In this document: positions 9,901-15,791 of the stretch, in pieces
How positions within the stretch are numbered: position 1 is the first letter of the stretch
How the letters are laid out: the number at the start of each line of letters is the position of its first letter
From: Paenibacillus oceani
Lineage (GTDB): Bacteria > Bacillota > Bacilli > Paenibacillales > NBRC-103111
Reading direction: 5' to 3'
NCBI RefSeq assembly: GCF_014705615.1
Contig: NZ_JACXJA010000049.1
Span: 1 to 64,000 of the forward strand
DNA length: 64,000 bases
The notes under the pieces: model-generated
What the model was told of the DNA's origin: nothing
What the model saw: only the letters and a program-made list of their open reading frames with translations
Database searches by the model: none
Program-made: the position numbers and the translations under genes

Positions 9901-10144
9901 TCTCCCCAAGCTCGAGTACAGCATCGGCTCACTTAAGCTGAAGCTGACGGACTTCGATCAGGATAAACTGGCCAAACAGTTCCATATTCTGAAATCGGGC
10001 AAGGCAGTAGAAGGAGCCGGCGACGTCGTAGGCTTCGGACTCGGCTTCCAGATCGGCGCCGCTTACTACTTCAAGCAAGCGGAGATGGCCATTAAGAAGC
10101 CAGTCGTCAAAAACGGGCCTCCGAGCGGAGGCTCCGCCAAGTAA
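3986..10144 (+). CDS. Giant membrane-anchored protein with two von Willebrand A domains
   Basis: 2052 residues. A single N-terminal membrane segment (about 9-29, KIALLLLVGALLAFGAIVVW) with a short basic lead predicts an anchored protein with almost all of its mass outside. Two VWA domains follow, each with an intact metal-site motif: DSSGS at about residue 469 (with TDGVD later) and DVSGS at about 660 (with GGTD later). Beyond them lie beta-rich regions, then residues about 1415-1530 resembling a transglutaminase-like fold in which the expected GxCxD stretch reads GTEGD, so the catalytic cysteine is missing. A glycine-rich linker lies near 1570. Such architecture suggests metal-dependent adhesion or a surface scaffold; the ligand is unknown. 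I recognise no peptidase or sortase motif. Confidence 0.8.
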   Translation: MKSLLANKNAKIALLLLVGALLAFGAIVVWVKNNRGPLGTVVESVAPGPSGRAEAVKDLPRRKTYPIGKWDIAIPYLNPFGSQDNYQSVNYTPNQTQELKYVDEENMEMSRITGGDLWQLQVQWKDSQTDPWEDLRLYVTELGGKYYMGASEGSWVLRADDPEGTAWWGVASKSGEGYLLKIYKELRLKHGESVSFQTSSYPNQEIYFMTDNERHKYQSFKVDLAGGHVRLSGKGSYSQGQYRRDLSYIQELFAYKTNHYTLSDIPQDTSAPLLWKLSWSPDTDPKEIVFTLDEGEDIRPVKDGERLGALKVRGNALDLIQVEAPPGVTLTHPELHLKGDKTPEGDTLFWLPSGFWNVVAQPENRPPLNTRLVPVSAGEMTELEIKPLLQSAYRNDGIGDASGEESKLKIEEAVELGNQARVTFMLLDSQNPKFTPDMKDIDIVEGGRPGQPVKLDRIETPPSVVLALDSSGSMSMSMEQVLESARAFIQGLPDNAYIQVIDFDSQIRVLEGTSKKDVLANLGQIKALGHTKLYDSVIEGLNLLNDKQRPTLVVFTDGVDSNTEKAGTGSKASKGDVEQAVGHSGIPIYSIGFGPDHDNSTLLELAAMSEGTYYPAKDTAALKHVFAAINDRLGNRFELTYERPKEQSPSDVPVIAMTLDVSGSMDVDPASGNGAYRIDKVKHLFHDFVGQLPEHSLMQLLSFSAKLKFDQVFTSRKSELMQALGNLKAVGGTDILNSVYVTYNSIKQIPSEKRVIVYLTDAALDVEESKKAFFEEMLTGIKEEGIQVLWVGLGTDDSAEAFKWAAEKSGGKYVISEDPAILAKAFQDALAEVQKRPSEQIPLMLAVRNESDDGRARIYSDDRLVDFPVLLDAGDKVEFQTIGYETGKKVAQYEQATAALVYGRDLPSEEVKIYKRVPLNSQGKNKAVEWTARELLFLKKLKGVDAPAKRSFAAIEMELTNAHPGGADYLIPDFASHFFMNVNGEGTYPASTATWLTEQPLAHSGQGDITVKKGESVKGMLVFLVPDEEIERASVHYYDVEHGHISLALVGSLPREEPAVLAGMPKSATGKLSDTFELVLTAFGETDHIEKVALTRKTSVFKIVEAELKSLVQADLKLNPQDRFYMNIITAEGPFLIPVHTATALLPHGLLRPVMFGPGSSNKARLAFQTPNALGAMPMELYVDLFGGATVLPVRDGSADNVGAGDATRALGADNTAMLPDKGVSLVVNSLARIRDIESSSGNFVIADVTVADESDGFGSSGFRETFKLVPVQSPAGREVSDLQADPVTDELLLGVDKDWSVFDGASRRGLLVFSIPHNQADLNWTLQSDLFADLNLPVGNETYKENGLLVKRVEPPLDEKFDIQLSKALTEAISRHRTLEAAKVPADAVRTADFDAGQGRKEGIPAPLPTVHGMLQLESVKTWSDFQALVNGLRWLPSADPYSTYRSSPEAVLAQGWGTEGDLAYLTGGLLAKFGYSPALRMVQVTDRGRAALAELGAVDSVILKHLPAWSYLDEEGKTKIFVVPFMKDLSELDGLAFFPGGQGSRRMTSAQSTISVYFMAEAKEDRGVGGITGDIGGALGGGGGQDKPLIEEVRVLEAALDLDQLSREPVDIRAGGSEGKYTAVLESQTLQIVGNRLIDANEQKIVGVRIEVQLPKKKLTHETRLKDGEEIADVFHTVAVNLPDLSAEAAEALQQAADRVHKATEKPDDHSALIWYTRSVLYRIIANQTAYENELAAVLDVTAGRVDKERVIFVTIRNDRAQSKFRTSVDLQQSANRIHRGSEEAVRGFHIMSGLFASRLEGAALPGDKTDFMDVWQSSPENTMLFLSLRNNRNKDLKYMEENGFPDTLIERAKTSPAIMLIPNRPASIQGESRWAWLEIDPNTYETISVTDTGEHGSFAEYLMSLEPVSPTGDDYMAFMSGAFIGVSSSVWSVSSFALKLDDYEQIIKAAKAYTYGLGEVLSGMMSNKDLPKLEYSIGSLKLKLTDFDQDKLAKQFHILKSGKAVEGAGDVVGFGLGFQIGAAYYFKQAEMAIKKPVVKNGPPSGGSAK

Positions 10145-10149
10145 AACGA

Positions 10150-10978
10150 AAGGGATCGTCTCAGAGGCAGCGATAAATAGCGCGACGAATCGGTGCGGAC
10201 GCTGCTTCCTGAGATTTTGGAGCCTTGACCGTCGTAATCCAGATAAAGCTTAAACGCATACTCGATCGGCGTGTCCGCCTGGAAGTTGCCGAAGCGTGTG
10301 GCCAGATCGACACCCTCCTTGCCGAAGATCGCGAGCGCTTCCGCCTGCGCCAGACCCGCCGTAACGCCGAAGCCGTTGCCGAAGTTGTACTCCGTAATCG
10401 CCAGCTTCAGTCCGGGCTGATTGCGCTCGATGACTTCTTTCATGCGCGGAATGAGTCGAACTGGCTCTTGAATCCAGGATTGATCGACGAACTGACCATC
10501 GTACAGCCCCTTCCGGCAGCCAATGCTCGAGCGGGCGTCCGAAGGCCGTTACGCCTCCTGCAGTCAGCGCCAGTTGTACTTGCTGTCCGCCTTCGGAACC
10601 TCCATGCACCCACAGTCTCAGCTTGTCGTAGTCGTTCACCGTCAGCAGTTGAGTGCTGTATAGATACAACGCTCCGTCTCCGTTTGGAGTAAAGCGAATC
10701 GAACGAGCGCCTGTCCGTTTCACCGAGCCTTCCGCCAGGTTGACCTGTCCCCAGATGTTGTTCGTTACCGAATCCGCCAGCTTGTCATCGAACAAGTACA
10801 ATCCCTCGACCGGCTCGATCGGATCTCCCGGTTCTTCACCTGGATCTTCACCGCCAGGTTCTCCTCCCGGCTCTTCTCCTCCGGCTTTGCCCGTAAAGAC
10901 AAGGTTGTCCAAAAATAGTGGACTCTGCTGGCCCTCCCGAAGCAGTCTCCGGTCATCCACGATGATGATGGAAATCAA
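10150..10978 (-). pseudogene. Internally deleted GH44 glycanase with carbohydrate-binding module remnants
   Basis: The upper part (about 10507-10978) reads SPLFLDNLVFTGKAG, then a Gly-Pro-Glu linker, then a carbohydrate-binding-module-like sandwich (YDKLRLWVHGG, TAFGRPLEHWLPEG). Near 10506 the frame breaks and becomes YDGQFVDQSWIQEPVRLIPR, then KLAITEYNFG and GKEGVDLATRF, the core of GH44 endoglucanase/xyloglucanase catalytic domains including the ITEYN nucleophile glutamate. GH44 is normally about 500 residues; here under 130 remain. A large deletion joined the binding module to the second half of the enzyme out of frame. The remnant ends beside the stop of the VWA gene. It is dead as an enzyme. 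Confidence 0.8.
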
Positions 10979-11169
10979 GTTGGCTAAAGTTCAGCAAACG
11001 CCGCCCGAAGCGTGTAGAGGTACGAACGCGATCATGACATACATGACTTAGATGATGACAAACGGTAACTGGTCGTACAAGTGAACACGATCTATGATGA
11101 ATGAGGAGCTTGCGCCGTTCCGTAGCAGAACGGCAAATCTTTCACCACTCGTCGAGGAGGAACGGTTTC

Positions 11170-11700
11170 ATGGAAGTAAAACAAATCATTAGAATTTTAG
11201 GCGTTGTTGCGCTTCTGGGAGGAATCGCACGAATCTGTATGGCGCCTTCCGCCTACATCTGGGGAGCCGACAGCATGCCGGAGCTGGTTAGCGGATTCGT
11301 CGCTTGCGTGTTGATGGGGATCGGCATCATCGGAGTTTACCTGTATCAGGCACCGCGAAGCGGTCTTCTCGGTTTGATCTCGGTGCTGCTTCTCTCCGTC
11401 AGTAGTTCGCTGACGGCAGCGCTCGTCTGGAACAACATGCTGGGTTTATTGCCAGAAGACCACAACTACATCTCAATGCTGCTGCCCATTAACTCCATTC
11501 TGACGCTGATCGGGCAGATCGTTTTCAGCCTTACAGCGATCCGTGCCCGCGTTTATCCCATTTGGAGCCTGATTTTGTTCATCGTATATCCCGGCATTTA
11601 CTTTATCCCTGCTGTGTCGGATTTGGGTTCGGTCGCCTGGGGACTCTGTTACGTCGTATTTGCGCTCTACATTTTGCAAGTGCGCGCTCGCAGAGCCTGA
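11170..11700 (+). CDS. Multi-pass membrane protein, unknown function
   Basis: Start chosen at 11170, preceded by GAGGAGG at about 8 nt. The 176-residue product has six hydrophobic segments spread over its length (about residues 9-27, 38-58, 66-88, 100-122, 128-146, 150-170) and only short loops. It ends in a basic QVRARRA tail. No domain is recognised; the size and topology resemble uncharacterised six-helix proteins of Paenibacillus. It is followed after about 70 nt by a small frameshifted hydrophobic gene and a terminator, so both may share a transcript. Confidence 0.65.
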   Translation: MEVKQIIRILGVVALLGGIARICMAPSAYIWGADSMPELVSGFVACVLMGIGIIGVYLYQAPRSGLLGLISVLLLSVSSSLTAALVWNNMLGLLPEDHNYISMLLPINSILTLIGQIVFSLTAIRARVYPIWSLILFIVYPGIYFIPAVSDLGSVAWGLCYVVFALYILQVRARRA

Positions 11701-11769
11701 TAGGACATTCGGTGCGAAAAAGGCCAGTCGTCTAGGGACTGGCAAAGTCCTAAAGGAGAAGTTGATAAC

Positions 11770-12043
11770 ATGGGAGCAGCGACATTTTGCTTGGTTACAA
11801 TTACTCTGGCCTCTATCGTTCAAACCGTACCACCTCTCGCCGGTCACGATTCCGGTGGGGGTTAATCTGGTTACGGCCGTGCCTTTTCCCGAGGTAGGAG
11901 GCAATGTCACTATTGATCTCTTACCCATACTTGGGGTCGATCTTGATATTACGGTTCCTTGTCCGAGTGTCACAACGCAAGCTGTAGTCGTTACTCCGGT
12001 ATTAACTGCAAACCTCGTTATTACCGTAACTGATTCTCCGTAA
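11770..12043 (+). pseudogene. Small hydrophobic protein gene, frameshifted
   Basis: AAAGGAG is followed by an ATG at 11770 reading MGAATFCLVTITLASIVQTV, but the frame closes after 31 codons. The adjacent frame stays open across PVTIPVGVNLVTAVPF, then LLPILGVDLDITVPCPS and VVVTPVLTANLVITVTDSP, up to a stop at 12041-12043. Joining the two near 11830-11860 gives about 90 residues made of alternating V/T/L/I stretches like a secreted beta-rich peptide. The joint is inferred and could be a sequencing error or a true mutation. I do not recognise a family. A terminator follows at 12074. Confidence 0.4.
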
Positions 12044-12073
12044 TGAGAACGTTAGGGATCAGGTAGCATGCCC

Positions 12074-12104
12074 CCCGCTGGCTTCGGCTGGCGGGAATCT
12101 TTTG
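12074..12104 (+). terminator. Rho-independent terminator
   Basis: Nine-pair stem CCCGCTGGC/GCTGGCGGG (two G-T wobbles) with TTCG loop, then AATCTTTTG. It ends the 11.2-12.0 kb transcript. Confidence 0.75.
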
Positions 12105-12242
12105 CTAGTCCGGCTTAATTTTTAATTATTCTCTTCGCTGCGGTTGTTAACGAGCCTACGCTGGTGCGACATATAAAACAGAAGCGATATTCTGTAATTC
12201 GTTTTACAGAAAGGTATGCTTTCTGACACTCTTTGAGCATTC

Positions 12243-12272
12243 AAAAAGGCCGTCGAAGTAATCGACGACCTT
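12243..12272 (-). terminator. Rho-independent terminator
   Basis: Minus-strand stem AAGGTCGTCGA with TCGACGGCCTT and five T after it. It lies about 100 nt past the VOC gene ending at 12369. Confidence 0.8.
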
Positions 12273-12368
12273 GCATCCCCTTTACTAAGTCGATCTGCAC
12301 GTTCCTCGTTTTTAACCTTTAAAATGCATTCCACATTCTCTGAGATTTCATAGTTAGTCCTATACTTT

Positions 12369-12719
12369 TTATTGCCACACTGTGATTACATTTCCATCTA
12401 AATCCTTTAAGTTAAAACAATTGATTTCCCTATTTATTTCGCTAACTTCCACTCGTAGTTCCTTCAACTTGTTGTAGCTTTCCTCAAGATTAGAGGTTTG
12501 GATTACAAATAAAGATTCAGAACAAGGGCTGAAGTTTTCTTTTTCGAATAATACTAATCCAACCCCCAACTGATTCGTCCTGTTCCCATCAAAACCACCA
12601 AAATTTAGTCCGAGTACTTCCGAATACCATTGTTTCGACTTTTCCAAATCTTTTACATAAATAAATACAGAAAGAATCTCTTTAGCTAATACAAAACCTC
12701 CTACGTTACTATTCACCAT
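12369..12719 (-). CDS. VOC (glyoxalase/bleomycin-resistance fold) protein
   Basis: The ATG at 12719 is preferred because GGAGG stands 8 nt upstream; the frame also opens at 12746. The 116-residue product has the paired beta-alpha-beta-beta-beta modules of vicinal-oxygen-chelate proteins: EILSVFIYVKDLEKSKQWYSE starts module one and LFVIQTSNLEESYNKLKE starts module two, ending LKDLDGNVITVWQ. Family members are metal-dependent lyases, dioxygenases or drug-binding proteins; the substrate cannot be told. The gene is clearly AT-richer than the genes around it, with a second VOC gene just upstream, suggesting transfer as a pair. Confidence 0.8.
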   Translation of the reverse strand: MVNSNVGGFVLAKEILSVFIYVKDLEKSKQWYSEVLGLNFGGFDGNRTNQLGVGLVLFEKENFSPCSESLFVIQTSNLEESYNKLKELRVEVSEINREINCFNLKDLDGNVITVWQ

Positions 12720-12797
12720 TTCCACTACCTCCAAATCACTATTCATTTGTCCGTGTATGACTCTTAAAGCCTTTGGTATACTTGTGGGCCTGTGGAA

Positions 12798-13226
12798 TCA
12801 ATCAGAGTGCACATAAACCAGATTTCCATCTGGATCGTAACATTCCAACCACTTCCCACATCCATCGTCAAACCGTTCGTTCGTTCGTATGCCACTGTCC
12901 CTAAGAACAGAGTATACAGCCTCTATATCATCGGTATGATAGGTAAAGACGATGGGGGATCTGCCATTGTTTTGTGAATTTGGTTTCTTAACAAGAATAA
13001 TGTTTGGACCGCCATCGACTCGAATAATAGCATTGTCTTCAACGTCTTGATCGAGATGGAATGGTGGTCGTACTAAGGTGAAGCCTAATAATTCAACATA
13101 GAAATTCAATGCCTTTTTCAAATCGGAAACATGCATGTCAATGGTGATCATCGCTTTAATCTTAGCCTTATCCCGCTGGCTAAATGGACTATCGACTTTC
13201 TGAGCGACCCGAACTTCTTCAGCCAT
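12798..13226 (-). CDS. VOC family protein
   Basis: 142 residues from the ATG at 13226 (GAGGAG about 9 nt upstream; an ATG at 13235 is also possible). Two VOC modules: MITIDMHVSDLKKALNFYVE with LLGFTL, and PIVFTYHTDDIEAVYSVLRD, closing with the usual WLECYDPDGNLVYVH strand, in which Asp-Pro-Asp-Gly is the conserved turn. It resembles glyoxalase-superfamily proteins used against antibiotics or reactive aldehydes, but metal ligands cannot be fixed without an alignment. The 50-nt gap to the next VOC gene on the same strand suggests one transcript ending at the 12243 hairpin. Also AT-rich. Confidence 0.8.
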   Translation of the reverse strand: MAEEVRVAQKVDSPFSQRDKAKIKAMITIDMHVSDLKKALNFYVELLGFTLVRPPFHLDQDVEDNAIIRVDGGPNIILVKKPNSQNNGRSPIVFTYHTDDIEAVYSVLRDSGIRTNERFDDGCGKWLECYDPDGNLVYVHSD

Positions 13227-13358
13227 TTCATACATCTCCTCTTTAAGTTTTATCCTCGTTCTTCTTAAACGACTTTCAACGGTGATACTTGAAATAGCTG
13301 AATTTTTCGCTTTCTTTTGTTTGGGTTGAACTATGCTGCCCGTTACGGAGCTAACTTA

Positions 13359-13970
13359 TTAGAAGTGCGGAAGGACATTTTCAAGCGTAACTTGCCATTT
13401 CCCATCACGATGCTCCACTTTATGAACACTGGTGTTGGCCGCAGGAAACGATTTGTTGGTATTGCTCCATTCCAATTTTTTTAGAACATGGTAAATGACA
13501 TTAATGACCCCGCCATGAGTAACAACGAGTACATGCTCACGGTGACTGCTTGCTGCCTGTTCCTCGCACAATTGCTCAAACGTTTCCCGGATTCGCGTAA
13601 AAAACTCGATAGGGCTTTCGCCGTCAGGATATCGTTCATCCATCCGTAAACTTGAAAAATACAAGCCGGGGTATCGTTCATTTACGATCTCGTTCGGCAT
13701 CCCGGCGATTAGGCCATTGTTCGTTTCTCTCCAGTCGCGGCTGCGATGCACCGGCAAGTCAAGGAATTGGGCAATCTCATTTGCGGTATCCAGCGCACGC
13801 TGCAAGTCGCTGCTAACGATCCGATGAATGTTGTACACATCCCGGTTTTCCTGAAGATACCGGCCTAGTTTCTCGGATTGTCTGTACCCTTCCGCGATGA
13901 GTCCCCGCTGACTCCAGCCGCCGCGAAACCCGTCCTCGTCTTTACCATGCCTAACCAAGTAAATAGCCAT
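13359..13970 (-). CDS. Histidine phosphatase (phosphoglycerate-mutase-like) family protein
   Basis: The start at 13970 follows AAGGAGG at 5 nt; upstream codons are read-through. The 203-residue protein opens with IYLVRHGKDEDGFRGGW, the RHG motif carrying the phosphohistidine at about residue 8. Later come the SSDLQRALDTA arginine segment and VVTHGGVINVIYHV, the second catalytic histidine. This is the full core of the histidine phosphatase superfamily, which includes mutases, broad phosphatases and cobalamin-pathway enzymes. The substrate is unknown. Monocistronic by position; a four-palindrome repeat lies just upstream of its start. Confidence 0.85.
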   Translation of the reverse strand: MAIYLVRHGKDEDGFRGGWSQRGLIAEGYRQSEKLGRYLQENRDVYNIHRIVSSDLQRALDTANEIAQFLDLPVHRSRDWRETNNGLIAGMPNEIVNERYPGLYFSSLRMDERYPDGESPIEFFTRIRETFEQLCEEQAASSHREHVLVVTHGGVINVIYHVLKKLEWSNTNKSFPAANTSVHKVEHRDGKWQVTLENVLPHF

Positions 13971-14021
13971 TGTTCCCTCCTTGGGATCGCGATAGTTTTT
14001 TGCGGCCCGACTACCCTCTTC

Positions 14022-14208
14022 CGGAAGTATCACTTCCGTTATTTGTTTCTTGCAGCAGGAAATCGACCCATAGCGGAAATATCGTTTCCGCTATTTGCTG
14101 CATAACCGCCTGGATCAACCCAAAAAGCTAAAATAACGGTAACCAAACTTCCGCTAAGGCATGAAAGTTGCGGGTTTTGCGAAATTAGCGGAAGTCATAC
14201 TTCCGCTG
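14022..14208. repeat. Four-palindrome intergenic element, locus B (TAGCGGAA core)
   Basis: Four palindromes of the TAGCGGAA-N7-TTCCGCTA type with centres at 14030, 14082, 14145 and 14197, spacing 52, 63 and 52. The first and third copies are degenerate in the outer arm. The fourth overlaps the stop codon of the membrane protein gene at 14185. The same core recurs at 58.1-58.3 kb. Confidence 0.85.
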
Positions 14209-14559
14209 CGCCCACATCCGATAAAACCCGATAACCAGGCAGCCGTACGCTATCAGCTGGAACAGATAGGTAATGGAGCCGTTCGCATAAGAAATCCACA
14301 TGAGCAGTTCTCCCGGCCTCATTCCAAATGAGGGCTTCGAGGCAGCATTGACGGAATCCATATACGTTTGGAGGATGGGCGAGAGCACCCAAGTAACCAG
14401 AAAGGAGTAGATTTTGCCGATCAGCAAAAACAGAAAAAAATAGTAGCCTCCCCGAAAGGAAAGCTTCCTGCATAAAAGAAGTCCCGCGATCCATAGCACG
14501 GAGAGCAGTATAAAAGACAAAACAGCAGACGCGACTCCAAACACAGGTACCAGAGCCAA
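14185..14559 (-). CDS. Four-helix membrane protein of unknown function
   Basis: A TTG start at 14559 is chosen: AGGGGGG stands 8 nt upstream and the first membrane segment begins at once. The frame extends to 14604 without a good site. About 124 residues with hydrophobic stretches near the N-terminus, at FFLFLLIGKIYSFLVTWV, and two more after the central polar loop (GRMPGE-like KPSFGMRPGELL). No family recognised. The last codons, reading TAT GAC TTC CGC TAA, lie inside the fourth palindrome of repeat locus B, so the repeat has supplied or reshaped the C-terminus. It sits convergent with nothing and is isolated. Confidence 0.6.
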   Translation of the reverse strand: MALVPVFGVASAVLSFILLSVLWIAGLLLCRKLSFRGGYYFFLFLLIGKIYSFLVTWVLSPILQTYMDSVNAASKPSFGMRPGELLMWISYANGSITYLFQLIAYGCLVIGFYRMWAQRKYDFR

Positions 14560-14643
14560 CCGATCATCCCCCCTGCGGCCGTTTCCTTTCTTATACGCTT
14601 CCAATACCTGGAAGGTTGCGCGTATCTATACAGGACCGCACAC

Positions 14644-14674
14644 AAAAAGGCCGCCGGATCGCTCTCCGGCAGCC
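14644..14674 (-). terminator. Rho-independent terminator of the maltodextrin operon
   Basis: Minus-strand stem GGCTGCCGGA with TCCGGCGGCC, six-nt loop, then five T. It lies 48 nt past the last esterase gene. Confidence 0.85.
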
Positions 14675-14721
14675 TCGTTACTATCCTTTTACGTTTGAAC
14701 CGGAATATCCAGCCCTAGAGG

Positions 14722-15786
14722 TTATCCGGCGGTGACGCGAACCGTTCGGCTCGCCTGCACACCGCCGTATTCGGCGGTAATAACGGTCTCGCCGGTCGTT
14801 AGCGGCACGATCGTTCCGTCCTCCCGCACCTTCAGAACGGAACGGTCTTCGACCGTATAAACCGGCCGCAGCACCGAGTGGGTCAGTCCGTCGGCACGAA
14901 CCGCAACCGGGTTCAGGCGGCAAGCCGGACCGGCCATGCTGACTTCCCCGCAGCCGCACAGCCTCAACGTATCGACAGGCGACCGCTCGTCGCCGAACAA
15001 ATGAAGCAAGGGCGAAGCCAGCCGTGCGGCCCAATCATGCTCTACATGCTCCGCCTCGGCATCCAAATAATACGCCAGCTCGCTGTCCGGCGCATAACCA
15101 AGCGCAAGCAAGTGCTCGACAACGCCGCGGACGTGCTTTTCCATCACCAATGTGCCTTCGCGTCCGCCGAGATCGATCCAGATCCGGGACAGCGGCTGCT
15201 TCTCCCGGAACAGGTGCACGAGCGGCACTTCGGCCGAGCTGCTTGGGTCCACGCAATAAAAATAAGGAGACACGATAGCGAGCTTGCCGAAAACGTCCGG
15301 CCGGCGGAAGCCGATATGGTACGTCACCTGTCCGCCCCGCGACGATCCCATCAGCGCCGTATGCTCCGGACCCGGCTCGGTGCGAAACACCGCATCGATA
15401 TACGGCTTCACTTCATCGATCAGAAATGACTCATACAGCAAGCCTTTCGGCTGCACGGTTACTTTATCCTCACGATACAACACGCCGGCCAGATCGTGGG
15501 TAAACTCATCCGATCGCTCCGTCCCCCGGTTGGCGATCCCGACCACTATGATCTCTTCCATCAGGCCGAGTGAGACGAGACGGTCGACCGTTTCGTGCAC
15601 GTTCCACGAATAACCGTTGAAGGCCGGATGAAATACATTTTGACCATCATGCATATACAACACCGGGTAACGCTTGGCCGTATGGTGCCGGTAGTTTGGA
15701 GGCAAATAAACGAACAGTTCTCTTGAGTTGTCCAGGCTGGCGGAATAAAAGTTTTCGATTCGCAAAAGGCTCGATCCGTTTGTCAT
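14722..15786 (-). CDS. Putative esterase (Fes/CE1-like alpha/beta hydrolase), paralogue 2
   Basis: The start at 15786 follows GGGGTG formed at the end of the preceding gene, so the two are translationally coupled. 354 residues. RELFVYLPPNYRHHTAKRYP and VLYMHDGQNVFHP mark the esterase D/enterochelin-esterase fold. The nucleophile elbow reads TALMGSSRGGQV (Ser at about residue 149) and EHVEHDW near 256 supplies the expected histidine region. Residues after about 260 form a separate domain ending VTAEYGG..TVRV, similar to bacterial Ig-like (Big_2) repeats. There is no signal peptide, so it acts inside the cell. Its place in a maltodextrin operon suggests removal of acyl groups from imported glucans, but that is inference. 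Confidence 0.75.
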   Translation of the reverse strand: MTNGSSLLRIENFYSASLDNSRELFVYLPPNYRHHTAKRYPVLYMHDGQNVFHPAFNGYSWNVHETVDRLVSLGLMEEIIVVGIANRGTERSDEFTHDLAGVLYREDKVTVQPKGLLYESFLIDEVKPYIDAVFRTEPGPEHTALMGSSRGGQVTYHIGFRRPDVFGKLAIVSPYFYCVDPSSSAEVPLVHLFREKQPLSRIWIDLGGREGTLVMEKHVRGVVEHLLALGYAPDSELAYYLDAEAEHVEHDWAARLASPLLHLFGDERSPVDTLRLCGCGEVSMAGPACRLNPVAVRADGLTHSVLRPVYTVEDRSVLKVREDGTIVPLTTGETVITAEYGGVQASRTVRVTAG

Positions 15787-15791
15787 CTTAT

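Noticed and set aside
12122-12334. 70-codon minus-strand frame
   Set aside because: It runs through the terminator of the VOC genes and has no start signals.
14021-14208. Possible CRISPR array
   Set aside because: Spacing varies in a fixed 52/63/52 pattern, there are only four units, each is a palindrome and there are no cas genes.
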